Shown here piece by piece: positions 37,814 through 48,440 of a stretch of DNA of 64,000 nucleotides. The notes beneath the pieces are model-generated. The model saw nothing but the letters and a program-made list of their open reading frames with translations. It ran no database searches and was not told the DNA's origin. Origin of the DNA: Amblyomma americanum. Its lineage: Eukaryota; Arthropoda; Arachnida; Ixodida; Ixodidae. The stretch's first letter is position 1. Every line of letters begins with the position of its first letter. The DNA lies in the NCBI RefSeq assembly GCF_052857255.1, contig NC_135498.1, positions 90,962,757 to 91,026,756 of the forward strand. Direction: 5' to 3'. A program made the position numbers and the translations under genes.

Positions 37814-38063
37814 GGCCCCGCCGCGATGGCTCAGTGTTTATGCAGCTCGGCTGCTGACCCGAAAGGCGAGGGTTCGATCCCGGCCGCGGCGGCCGAATTT
37901 CTATGAAGGCGAAATTCTCAAGGTCCGTGCACTGTGCGATGTCAGGGCACGTTAGAATCTCAGGTGGTCGAAATTTCCGGAGCCCTTCACTACAGCGTGC
38001 CTCATAGCCTGAGTCCCTTTGGCACGGTAAACCCTAATAAACTAATAAACTAATCTAATCTAG
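37814..38063 (+). mobile_element. tRNA-derived SINE (tick Ruka type)
   Basis: The head CCGCGATGGCTCAGTGTT (A box), then GGGTTCGATCCCGG (B box), then GGCCGCGGCGG. The body is CTGTGCGATGTCAGGGCACG...CAGGTGGTCGAAATTTCCGGAGCC, with an AT-rich repeated tail ending (CTAATAAA)n. The internal RNA polymerase III promoter boxes are in the expected order. It is the most complete head among the copies here. Confidence 0.88.
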
Positions 38064-38229
38064 ACCTGCACGATGTGCAATATTTCGGCACTGAGCATTG
38101 AGCAGGTGAATAGTTTTCCTGAACTATATCTACACGAGGTGTGCACCTTTTTTTTAAACGAATGGCGTGGTGCAGAGGGTGGCATGGTACGCAACTGAAA
38201 CGAATCGCGAAGTGCAGCATTGCGGGAAC

Positions 38230-41200
38230 CAGTTCATATAGTGCAGGCGAATCGAACGGACCGCGGACCTTGAACTCTTTGGAAATGATACGCTCTTAAA
38301 AGGGCTACTCATGAGTTCATGCGACTAGCTAGAAGTTTAATTGGAAGTTTTTAAAAAAAAAATAGGACCTAAATAAGTGCGATTATATTGCTACATGGAA
38401 AAATGAATTAGATATATAGCATAACGACGGGGTTAAAATTAGGAATCCATATGCGGAACAGTGTTGAAAAAAAAAAAGGGCATACCTAGAACCCTATTCC
38501 GTCTATGACAGATAATTATTACGTGGAACCATGTTTTACGTTGCGTTCTTAACGGGCTGAGGCTGTCTATAACCTAGAGTCAAGTCTCGATGTGTGCGGC
38601 CGCGTGCGTGCCCTCAGTGTGTAAAAGTATCATTTCTTGCCAGGCGCTCGCTGCTTATCTTCATCTATCGGCTGGAAATGCAAGGGGCATCATTTGGAAT
38701 GCCGAAAAGTGGATAGATACACTAACATTGCACTGAAAAATAAAATATAGAGACTGGACGTCGACGACAGTTCGCGACAGGCTTTTATCAAATCAAATCA
38801 AATTTTTATTCCGGAACAAAAGTTACGAGGAGGGCAGGTAAGAGCTGTGAGAATCAGCTTGAGGATCCCTGACCACCTAACACTCGGGGCAGCATAGAAG
38901 CGTGCAGCTAAGAAAGTACAATACACTTGGACATAACACGTACGTGAGTTAAGCAAAATCGCTCGAACAGGAAAGTACCAGGCAAAGAAAAAACAGTCAG
39001 TGTATGGCTTCATTATACAAACATTTCAGGCACTTCTTTTGGTGATATACCAGATATGGCACCTTTAGTTTCTTTTAATACAAGATTTATAAGTGTGGGC
39101 AGCAGACATTTCAGCATTTGATGTCAATAAATGGTTCCGCATTTGGCAACATATCACACTTGGGGGAGGGGGGGGGGGGGGCGGGGGGGGCGAACATTAT
39201 AAACAGGGAAGTTTCCCGCTAGCCGTGCTAAGCTTGTTGTGCCATTCTCCTCAAAACGAACTATGTCTATGCTCTCGGTTATGGAACGCTGGCCGAAAAA
39301 GCTTGTTTAAAACTCAGCTATTGCTACCCTACAAGGCAAAGCCTGTATGCTGCTTAATCTCGCATCGCTGGGGAAATGGTGCTGCTGATTATGACGACTA
39401 CGGTGACTATGGTGCCGAGGATAATACTATTATGCTACTTACGACAGCACCTTACAGTCGACAGCCGGCTAAGCCTAAAGCTCAGTTAACAAGGAAGCAT
39501 TTGGTTCGTAGTCATGTGGCTCTATTTAGCCCGACTGCATCAAATGGCGGTGCCTTTCCTCTGAAGCGAACGGGCTGCTCAAACGCGCTCAAGAAACTCT
39601 GCCTTCCAACCAGCACCTACCTATGGCCTCTGTGGATCCTGTGCGTTCCTGCGTTACATAAATAGATGTTCGAGCGTTTTTTTTTGTTACATTTCTTTTT
39701 TGGCTTGGGTTTAGAAACATACTGGGAAGTTTTCAAGTCAAGTGCACGGGAAGACAAGATAATGCAGGTCATATCCCAGATAGAGCAAATGCGAAATCCC
39801 TTGTTCCGTCGTATCAATGGAAGCCGCATTCATTAAATTACGATGACAGCTGGCGTTTCTAAATTTGGTCTGTTTAGGACGGATTCGCGTGGTCGGAGTG
39901 GCCGGCATGCAACCCAAGCGACGCTCTGCATCGCGGGTGCAAGCAGCACTCACTGAACCGTTGTGGTCGGTGATGAACGCGCTTTACCGGCCGCAGTTGC
40001 AGAATTTATGATAATTAATGTTCACGATATATATTTCAACAGCCTCTGCAATGTGGCTAGCAGTCTGAACTTAATTTGTCATTAGACAAACAAGTAAATA
40101 AAACGCTTTCTACTTTTACGTAGTTTTTCCGCTTATCAAAGGTTTGTTCTCTGCAAAGTTGAAAAATTTTTTATCTCAATACCCTTTCCAACGATGATTA
40201 CAGGTAGACCTTATGTCTTATTCTGATCACCATCCAAACGTGTGGATTTCTATGGACACCAGAAGCAAATCTCCCATCCTAGTAAAGATAGCTTCAGATA
40301 GCCAATTCGTTTCTCAATGTAATAATACAGCGAGAAAATATACAAAACCCCCCAGAGCCTTCAAAATGAAGAAAAAACCACAAAAAAAATCACCGTTGTC
40401 TCGCCGGATTCCTTTGTGCGGGTTCGTCCCGTAGGCAGCGTGAAATCGGTGATTCCCTGAGGATCAATAGAGCTTGATCCGTCCCGTTTCTGGAAAAAGA
40501 TTAAAAACCACATCAGGCTCTTCTACAAACACAACCAAATCAAAAGTGTTCAGTGATTTGCGCTATACCGTCGTCATCCCCGCCTACAATAAATGCGGAG
40601 TCGTCTTGGGAATTCTTTCTAAATGACACTCCCGCAACGCGCACTGAAGGAGGTTTGGAAATCAGACTATCATCACTGCTGTATATCGTTAAATTTTCGA
40701 TAACATCTCTGAAAAAGCTACGTAATTATACTGCTACTTCCTTTTCACCTACGGTCTGTAGCCCACGCCGTCTTCAACGACATATTTCGGTCTGCTATGA
40801 GAAGTAATACTCCGGGTAGCTATCATGGGCACAAACCGAGATGCCTGGGAGGCACTCCACCCTGACTAAAAATCACGTCATAATCCGCACAAAGCTTGGC
40901 ACAGTGTGTCCACCTTTCACAAAGCAAATTAAAATCGATCGGTTTAATCTCATAAAGCATCTTCTTCATTAGATGTCATGAAAACTGTTCCACCCCTTGA
41001 CGCACTCTTGAAAGCCCGCTAGAATTTCCACCAACATTTATTTTTTCACAGCAGCCTCACTATCTCTCTTCTAAAAAATAAGCCCGGCCGCTATGCTTCA
41101 CACTGTCCTTATATAATTGAGAGATAACTACGTAATATCTTTGAAGTTAACAAAATCTCGATATTATCTTGCTTTCAATCTAGCACCTAATATAAAAGCG

Positions 41201-42250
41201 TTCCTCAAAGTGATCTGCTTGCGAAGAGCTCGTGTTAGACCTCATTTATGGTGTAAGTTACCGCAGTTTCAATAAATGGCTAACCGCCAAAGGGTGAACT
41301 CATTCTAGACCTTTAATCAATGAATTTGATCGATTGGAAATGCGTCTCGCCTTCTGTGGCAAAGGAAAAGAAACTTGGAGGGAGAAGGTCTCCGAAAAAA
41401 AAAATCGATCTCGTCGAACTCCTAAGGCTCAAAAAAGAAAAAAATGCGGTGACAATGTTTCTGAAAACTACCGCAGGTCACGTAAAATTCGCGAGCATGG
41501 TGGAATAAAGAGAGGTGATCCGACAGCGGCCCGAGGCGCGGCCAGATAGCGTGTCTTTTAAGCACGGTGCAGCCCGCTAGGGGCACCACTGGCGCCTCTA
41601 TGGGCGAACCTGACACGGGCGCTTGATTTGGAAGCATATAGCAGGTTGGCCTGCTTTGAAACGACTCTTCTTGGTTGGAGGTGCAGCCCTTTGTACCCCT
41701 GCCCACATTCCGGGCTGTAGTTGGACTCGAGGACTCATGATTAACCGCTTAATTGCTGGTAATATTAGCTATGCTCTCAGCGCATAGCTGCATTCAGGTG
41801 TAACTTTGAAGTTTAGGAGAAACATTGAAATATATGTCATTTATTGAAAGCACTCCCGTTATAGCTCTGTATCATATGTTCAAAGTAGTGCGAGCGCACC
41901 AGATAAAAGCTGACACAGCTGCCAACATATGCAAGCTGTCCTTTTAAATCGGTGCGGCAGTCGCCTGTCTCATTCAACGGCGCAAACTAAAGGTTGTATC
42001 CATTTACTTCGGAATTGTATATGCGATGTAATGACGGAAGAAAACTTTGCAGTTGCTATTTATTATTTTTCTTCCGAAGAAAAGTAATGCCAAAGATTAT
42101 AAACAGGTTACTGACGAGACAGGCATCCGTCTATTTGAATGGCCAATACAAAACTTCAAAAACAGAAAAGATAGAAGCGAAACACAAAAACACAACCAGC
42201 ATCGCATATTCTTAGTTTCTTTGCACGCCCCAGGAATTCACTACACATCA
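38230..42250 (+). repeat. Duplicated block A (diverged copy of 58.5-62.8 kb)
   Basis: Many short matches run in the same order and orientation as 58470-62780. Examples are GGTTAAAATTAGGAATCC, GTCAAGTC...TGTGTGC, CATCGCTGGGG with GACTA, GGTAGACCTTA, ACAATAAATGCGGA with GGGAATTCTTTCTAA, GTCTCCGAAAAAA, GAAACGACTCTTCTTGGTTG and ACTTCGGAATTGT. Divergence looks like 25-30% by eye, with many indels. No conserved open frame runs through both copies, so I read it as duplicated noncoding (intron) DNA. A LINE piece (38787-39010) and a long G run (about 39163-39189) are private to this copy. Confidence 0.72.
38787..39010 (-). mobile_element. LINE 3' end fragment
   Basis: The plus strand starts ATCAAATCAAATCAAATTTTTATTCCGGAACA. 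On the minus strand that is AATAAAAATTTGATTTGATTTG, typical of a CR1/L2-like 3' terminus with a short repeated tail. It is missing from the matching place in block B (about 59370), so it inserted after the duplication. Confidence 0.5.
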
Positions 42251-42941
42251 TGTTGAACTTTTTGGAAAAATAAATATCGAAAATTTGAAAATTAAAGGCA
42301 CTGTTATAGAAATACTGAAGGCAATGGTTCATTCTTCTAGCATGTAGCAAACTCTTTCTTTTAAAGTGTTTCCATCGATGGCATCGAATAGTTAAGGTTG
42401 CCATAAAAGACGAATGGGGACGCTTTTTGCGATACCAAAAACGTTAATTGAAAACAGAATTTAAGACTGCCGCCGGGTGATCTTTGGATATATTGTCTGT
42501 TAAAGGAAAATATTACTTTATATGTAAAACACTGCGCTCATAACCGGGTGCCCGCTCAAAAATGCTCTTGTCCAAAATTGTTGGTTATGCGCAAGCTTGT
42601 GCCGCATCAACAATCAGAGCGTGGTACGGAGCAGCTTTCGGCGGCACTATGGCTGATCACGTGGTTGGTGACGTGACCAAGTTCCATTAGGCCAGCTGTA
42701 GCTATATCGCGTCACTCCAGGTTTAACCAGAGCTAAACCACCGCCAATTTTTATTTGCTGGATTTTCACATCCTGATTAAAACCAAGTGATTTAAAGGAT
42801 GTATATTACGCGCAGCGAATGGAATGCTATTCAAGCATTTCTTCGATGGTGAGGTTGTGCGCGTAAGGGTTTGCAGGATGTTTTCGAAAAAATGCTTCAC
42901 CTGACGTACCCATTGTGGAAATACCTTATGCACGGATTTCT

Positions 42942-43218
42942 AACCCGCCGCGGTAGCTCAGTTGCTAAGGCGCCCATCTACTGAGCCTGAGTATCAGGGT
43001 TCGAAACCGACCGCGGCGGCAACGTTCAGGTGGAGGCAAAACACAAAATGCGCCTATGTGCTGTGCGATGTCAGTGCACGTTAAAGATCCCCAGGTGGTT
43101 GAAATTATTCCGCAGCTCTCCAATACGGCACCTCTTTCTAGATTTTTTTTTCTTTCAATCCGTCCTTTATCCATTTCAGACAGATACTGCGCCATTTCCT
43201 TTCCCCAACAACCAATTT
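42942..43218 (+). mobile_element. tRNA-derived SINE (tick Ruka type)
   Basis: CCGCCGCGGTAGCTCAGTTG (A box) and GGTTCGAAACCGACCGCGGCGG (B box), then TGTGCGATGTCAGTGCACGT, AAGATCCCCAGGTGGTTGAA and the 3' part GCGCCATTTCC. Short frames in it (for example 43030-43335) are SINE sequence, not genes. Confidence 0.88.
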
Positions 43219-43978
43219 TCGCTGATTTCTGCGAGAACACGACCGGTACAGAGAACGGCCTTTGGCCACGCTACGAGGCAAGTTCTCCTTCTGGGAGCAT
43301 TGAAGAGCGATACCTGCTCCTTGCAGGTGACATAGCCGCCATTGCAGACAGGCACAAGTAACTTTTTGCTCTTATTAAGGCATAATTATGAATTTCTCGC
43401 AGTAGCCAAAAGCACAAGAAATTCAAGACAGCTGGTCTAAGCATGTCTCTGTACTCGCAGTGGATGGGAGCGCCTCAGACGGTTTTGCACATCGTCGTAT
43501 GCACCTATAAGCTCAGCTGCCAGTCACCCGATCGGCATTGCTATCCGCGGCACGACGTCATGAAACGGGCCTTCATTAGGCGGAATGAAGTAACAAATCA
43601 CTGGGCGCCTACTGTGCCCACTCCAAGGCGCCGAGGAGCCTAGCGCCGCGCGTTGTCTGCTCGAGCAGAGGGCCCGTCTCTCTGGTAGAAAATCGAAGTT
43701 CTCGAACAGTAAGCAGTATGAGAGCTTCTGCCTGCTCATAATTAGGCGGTTCAATAAATAAAACATTGCGCATATAACGTTTTTGGCGTTTCAATGTTGA
43801 CTGAGGTCGCAAATGTTCTGCTCATCATTAGCTGCTCCAAGGACACAACGGAAGAGTTTTTTTTTTCTATGATAGAAACGCCAACAGAATCGGCGAATAG
43901 GATTGTTCCTAAACACGTGCTGCCCCTAGCGGTGGCGTTCCCTTCCGGTCACAACAGGCGGCCTTTCTTCCCCCGTCT

Positions 43979-44617
43979 TCACGAGTGAGCATCTTCGTGG
44001 TTGTCCCCATCATCAGTGATCCTTCGCACATGTAGTGCTATATGCCCATTGAGTGATCGGGGAGTCAAAACCGAGGGCATTACTTCGAGGGAGGAGCATT
44101 TCGAGGAAGCCAAGCATTTCATAAGCCAGTATAAAGTATAGCTTGCTTTCTCAGCATATAGGCTGGAACACAGCAAGATTCTATCGCAGGCATTGACCGC
44201 TCTCATGAAATTACAGCATTGGCTGGCGGACATCTCCAATATTTCCATCCGCGCAGAAATCTGGGCATAATGACGTGTAGCCTGGGCAAAGCAGAAGCAA
44301 TGAGGTCTTCGTGCCTCTGTAAATAAATGTTGACGCGAGAAGTTACAGGTGGAGCCGCAAACAGGCAAATCTTCCCTTCTGTCAGAGGGTTCTAAGCACA
44401 CGTGAACACTGACCCCTCTGATGCTGACAGTAGGGTGCCTTGATGTCCGCTCGCCGCCGCTGATCATCGAGGCACCTAGGTGACAGGAGCTGAAAGCGAC
44501 GCCACGCTGGAGCGGCGGGATGGTGCTGACCGAAAGAGTAGCATGATGGTAGTTCTCTACCTTCATATAACAAGTGAGCTTGCAGATGTCTGTCAAGGTG
44601 AAACCGCCGAGACGCAA
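43979..44617 (-). other. Unassigned open frame, 212 codons
   Basis: The longest host-like open frame I cannot place. It is rich in Ser, Cys, His and Arg, with no signal peptide, membrane span or motif I recognise. It lies in the interval between the M13 transmembrane and stalk exons, on the same strand, but has no M13 features. Reading-frame length may be chance in this locally GC-richer stretch. Confidence 0.15.
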
Positions 44618-45094
44618 TACCCCTCCGTTTATGCTCCTCTAATATTGCCGCAAAGCCGGAGAAGGGAACTACCCGATTGCAGAAGCGCTACGGTGCTTAT
44701 AGGCCATTAACTCCCACTGTTTCGGCAAATTTGAAACCACTGCCTCACCATCAGCCACGAAGTAAACAAAAGGTAGGTATTTACAACTACATGTTCACAC
44801 CAGAGCTCTGGCCATTCTTGATAAACATCAACAAAATGGCGGCTCCCAACCAAGAAACTCGTATCACAACCTCAAAATGAGTTGCTGGCAATAAGCCTTT
44901 GCGAGCCAGCGCTTACCTTTGGAAAACAGAGCAAAGAGTACGCTTTAAATTTATTCCAGTATTGTCACTAAGCTCTTCGGCAGCGCGAAACATGAGGCCC
45001 AAGCGGAGTGAATTGTCATGTTCGGATATGGGAACCACAAGGACGTCTTCTCTTGTTCCTGATAGTTGAACGGCCTACCTGAAGCCACCCTTCG

Positions 45095-45360
45095 GCTCAT
45101 TTCCCCGGATTCGAACCCGACTGCGGCGGTCGCATTTCGGTGGAGGCGAAACGCACAAGGCGCCCGTCTGCTGTGGGATATCAGTGCACATTGAAAAACC
45201 CCACGTGCTCGAAAATTTTCCGGGGCCTCTCCACAACGGCACCCCTTTCCGCCTTTTTTCTTTCACTCCCACCTTCCTCCTTTACCTTACGGCACTGTTC
45301 GGGTGTAAACAGAGATATGTTTGACAGCTACTGTGCCCTTTGCTTCCATCAATTCCAGCT
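45095..45360 (+). mobile_element. tRNA-derived SINE, head truncated
   Basis: B box GGATTCGAACCCGACTGCGGC, then GGTGGAGGCGAAACGCA...CTGTGGGATATCAGTGCACATTG and CCGGGGCCTCTCCACAACGGCACC. The A-box half is lost or degraded. It lies close to the M13 transmembrane exon but on the other strand. Confidence 0.75.
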
Positions 45361-45643
45361 TTCATTTTATTCCCCATTTTATTTTCCGCTGCAACCACTC
45401 AGAACGGCGCAGCCTGCATTTGCTTGAAAACTATAAAAGAATCATAATTTTGTTTCCAAACGCTTACACGTGTCTGATTGAAAGCTTCATTCGGTAAATT
45501 GTTCAGAGGGAATAATTACTGAATAATAAAAGAAGAAAGAATAAATACTTTTCCGATGGAAAATTGTTATACAGCAAATTTCTGAGTTACACTTGTCCCC
45601 AAAGCTGTGCAACGGTACACGCCGGCTTGCAGCCTCCGCGTAC

Positions 45644-45839
45644 CGTGTCAGTGGTGAAGGCCAGGTAGATGATGGAGCTGGCCACGAGCCCCATGAAGAC
45701 GCCTAAGACAAGGCAGTGCAACGGGCTGAAGCCCTCCTGCATGACGTCCGCACTGCTAGCGGTCGTACTCGATGAAGCCCTCCATGGTTGTGGCCCGCGG
45801 GGGAGGCGCAGTCCGTCCGCTTCGAGGAGGGTGGGAGAC
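45644..45839 (-). CDS. Putative M13 peptidase transmembrane exon
   Basis: Seen: an acceptor-like CTTACTTCGTTGTTGGCGCAG before 45839 and a donor ACG|GTACGC ending the exon at 45644. The frame reads SPTLLEADGLRLPRGPQPW...SSADVMQEGFSPLHCLVLGVFMGLVASSIIYLAFTTDT, a polar, Arg/Pro-containing tail then a hydrophobic segment of about 21 residues. That is the layout of the N-terminus of a type II membrane protein. The end phase (0) matches the start of the stalk exon at 29867. An in-frame ATG at 45742 could be the start, giving a 9-residue tail before the membrane span; otherwise more 5' exons exist upstream. Assignment rests on topology, phase and strand, not on conserved residues. Confidence 0.45.
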
Positions 45840-45998
45840 CTGCGCCAACAACGAAGTAAGCCTGCACCGCCCTGGAGCTCGAAGCAGCAGTCTATCTCCT
45901 CACATATAAATCGCTTAAAGGCGTCTGAGTAATATTGAAGGAAATAAGCAGCAGCGAGCTGCACAAGGAAATGGCCGCTTGAATTTAGAAACAGTGCA

Positions 45999-46277
45999 GT
46001 TCTCCGTAGAGCACGGCTACTGATGCGGAGTTCCCGGGTTCGAACCCGACCATGGCGGCTTCGTTTCGATGGAGGCGAAACGCTAAGGCGAAACGCTGTG
46101 CGAGGTCAGTGCACGTTAAAGATCCCCAAGTGGTCTCAATTATTCGGAGCCCTCCACTACGCTATTTCTTCCTTCCATTCTTCTTTCACTCCCTCCTTTA
46201 TCCCTACCCTTGCCGCGCAGTTCAGGTGAGTCCGCCGATATGTGAGACAGATAGTGCGCCATTTCCTTCTACCCCCG
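45999..46277 (+). mobile_element. tRNA-derived SINE (tick Ruka type)
   Basis: GGGTTCGAACCCGACCATGGCGG (B box), GATGGAGGCGAAACGC, CTGTGCGAGGTCAGTGCACG, AAGATCCCCAAGTGGTC and GCGCCATTTCC, then a C run and an A run. The head before the B box is partly diverged. Confidence 0.82.
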
Positions 46278-47739
46278 CCCCCCCCCCCCAAAAAAAAAAA
46301 TACCAAATTCTCAGTAGAGCAATGTTGACGCCTACTACAACAGCTCTTTGCTTTTAATCGAATCGTTTAGGCTTAAATATTTAGGTTTAGAGCGCATATA
46401 TTCATATTTACACATACACTTGTTTATTTTGGACAAGGGTGTACGCATCCATGGGTGCGTTCCTATATGCGATATCATGTAAGCTGCCGTCGAGGCACAA
46501 CCCAGGAGTTCTTTGCCACGAAAATCAGGGACTGGCAAAATTGTGACGTCATCTAGGTCACGTGACAGTAAGAAACCAATTACATGATGCTAGCACTTTC
46601 AAAATCCATCACCAGAGAACCAGCTTGGAGCATGGCACAGTGTTACAAGCACTGATATCGCACACTTCCCGATCGCCCTGCGTTCCATCTCAACTGATGA
46701 GCGGCCGCCAATGCCGCTAATGGCCTTGGATTCTTGGACACAAGGGCGACTACATGTGCCGATTTTCCTCAGGCGATACCTTTTAAGTAAAGGACCCATA
46801 GGCAACCATTTCATCACACAAAGGCAAAAGCAACTAACAGACCTGACCGCAAGGAAACTACAAGGCACAGCACAAAGAAGAAGACTGCTGATATTAATGT
46901 CCTTCAACGCTATCTCTTTGCTGGTATTTCCCACGACCTCTCAGATCTTCTTCGACGAGATAAGACGAACGTAATGAGCGATTCTTACTTGAGCTGCCGC
47001 TTAGAGGGGGCCATCGGTGTTGCGTTTTTATTCTACTTCTTCTTCTTCTTCCCCTCTGTAATCATAGCACATGCACACGCGGGGGATTGGCCAAGGAAAA
47101 AAAGACGTGAGGCGGCAAAGTAGAAGACTGAATCTAAAAAAAAATTTCTAAACGTTCGAATAAAATACAATAGAAGAACCAGGAATTGAATAAAACATAA
47201 TTTAGGACATGCGGCAGAAATTTATATACATATAACAAGGTAGCCGACCAATTGCAGTAATGTAGTCATGAAGGTAGCCGTAAACACTTCTTAACGAGAA
47301 TCCCTTGTCCCTCACACCGTACGAGAGAAGAATTGGAAGAGACAGAGGGAGTCCTATCTTTAAAAAAGGGACCTCCAAATACTGCTTTCTCTGAACTGCG
47401 AACCGCCGGCTAAAGAGGAGAAAATGTTCGCTTGTTTTAACTTAACCGCACGAGACACAAAGGTTTGTCGTAGCGGACCCCTATCTACCTAAGTACAAGT
47501 TTAGGTGGCGGATTCTCCATCACAGAAGCGTCCTAAACACCTCACACAGCCTTGGTTTACACCACAGGACATTCCGTGGGTACTTTAAGTGTTCAAAATC
47601 CACGGTATTGAGCAACGGATCACTCAAGCTAGCTGAGATATTTTGGAACCGCTAGAAAAAGGAAGTCTCTAACAGAATCAGGCGAGGAACGGGATAGATG
47701 ACTCAGATGTTTTAGGGGAATCCCCCAATGTGGAGCAGA
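46278..47739. other. Intron sequence, no feature recognised
   Basis: AT-rich with a CTT-rich run near 47035-47055. The frames near 46599-46934 and 46711-46974 have no recognisable domain. Confidence 0.35.
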
Positions 47740-47935
47740 TTTCTAATAATGGAGTAATTACTCTTTGGCATCCACCCAAGCGGAACCATACGGCTAGAAA
47801 TGAAAGCTAACCGCTTTCTCAGAAACTTCGTAGTTAAAAGAAAATTCGTACATGTCCGGGGTTCAAACCCCAGACCCCGCTTCACCGGAGAAGTCGCTCT
47901 ACAAACTGAGCTAACCGGGACGGCAAGATCATGGT
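47740..47935 (-). mobile_element. Second-type tRNA-derived SINE (inverted copy)
   Basis: On the minus strand: CCGTCCCGGTTAGCTCAGTTTG (A box), GGGGTTTGAACCCCGG (B box), then a body TCTGAGAAAGCGGTTAGCTTTC...GCCGTATGGTTCC...GGATGCCAAAGAGTAATTAC. The clover-leaf anticodon arm is not intact, so it is a SINE head and not a tRNA gene. Confidence 0.72.
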
Positions 47936-48050
47936 ACGGCGAGATCGCATTGATCAATAACTCCAATTGGGAAGAGCGTTGGTCAAATCTGTTAGGGGAA
48001 TCCCACAAGGTGGAGTAGATATGTAATAGATCTAATAGAGTAGTAATAGA

Positions 48051-48165
48051 GTTGATTTGTAGATTTTACTACGAAATTTCTGAGAAAGCTGTTAGCTTTC
48101 TCTTGTAGACGTGTGGCTGCGCTTGGGCGGATGCCAAAAACTAATTACTGCCTTATTACAAAATC
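48051..48165 (+). mobile_element. Second-type SINE, body only
   Basis: GAAATTTCTGAGAAAGCTG, TTAGCTTTCTCTTGTAGACG, TGGCTGCGCTTGGGCGGATGCC matches the body of the copies at 47740 and 48252, without the tRNA-like head. Confidence 0.65.
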
Positions 48166-48251
48166 TTCTACACCTTGGGGAATTACCCTAAAACATTTGA
48201 CGAACACTGTTCCCACTCCTGGTTATTGATCAATTCGCTCTCTCCCCACCA

Positions 48252-48440
48252 TAAGCGTACCGTCCCGGTTAGCTAAGTTGGTAAAGCGACTGCTCTGATG
48301 AAAGGGTGGTCCAGGGTTCGAACCCCAGACGAGGACTAATTTTTCTTTTACAAACGAAGCTTCTGAGAAAGATGTTAGCTTTCCTTTGTAGCCGTATGGC
48401 TGCGCTTAGATGGGTGCCAATTAATAATTACTCTCTTTTT
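48252..48440 (+). mobile_element. Second-type tRNA-derived SINE (direct copy)
   Basis: ACCGTCCCGGTTAGCTAAGTTG (A box), CAGGGTTCGAACCCCAGAC (B box), then CTGAGAAAGATGTTAGCTTTCC, CCGTATGGCTGCGCTTAG, GGGTGCCAATTAATAATTAC. It faces the inverted copy at 47740-47935, so the pair can form a hairpin. Confidence 0.75.

Noticed and set aside
39093..39665. A 190-codon open frame with a poly-Gly run
   Set aside because: The poly-Gly is a G homopolymer. The matching sequence in block B has indels that break the frame, so it is not a conserved gene.
43030..43361. A possible small gene beginning MEAKHKM or MCCAMSVHV
   Set aside because: It is the SINE body. The same peptide-like reading appears in the SINEs at 45.1, 46.0 and 53.5 kb.
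47866..47935. tRNA gene on the minus strand
   Set aside because: A and B boxes are present, but the anticodon arm and acceptor pairing are not tRNA-like and a SINE body follows. The same applies to 48252-48330.
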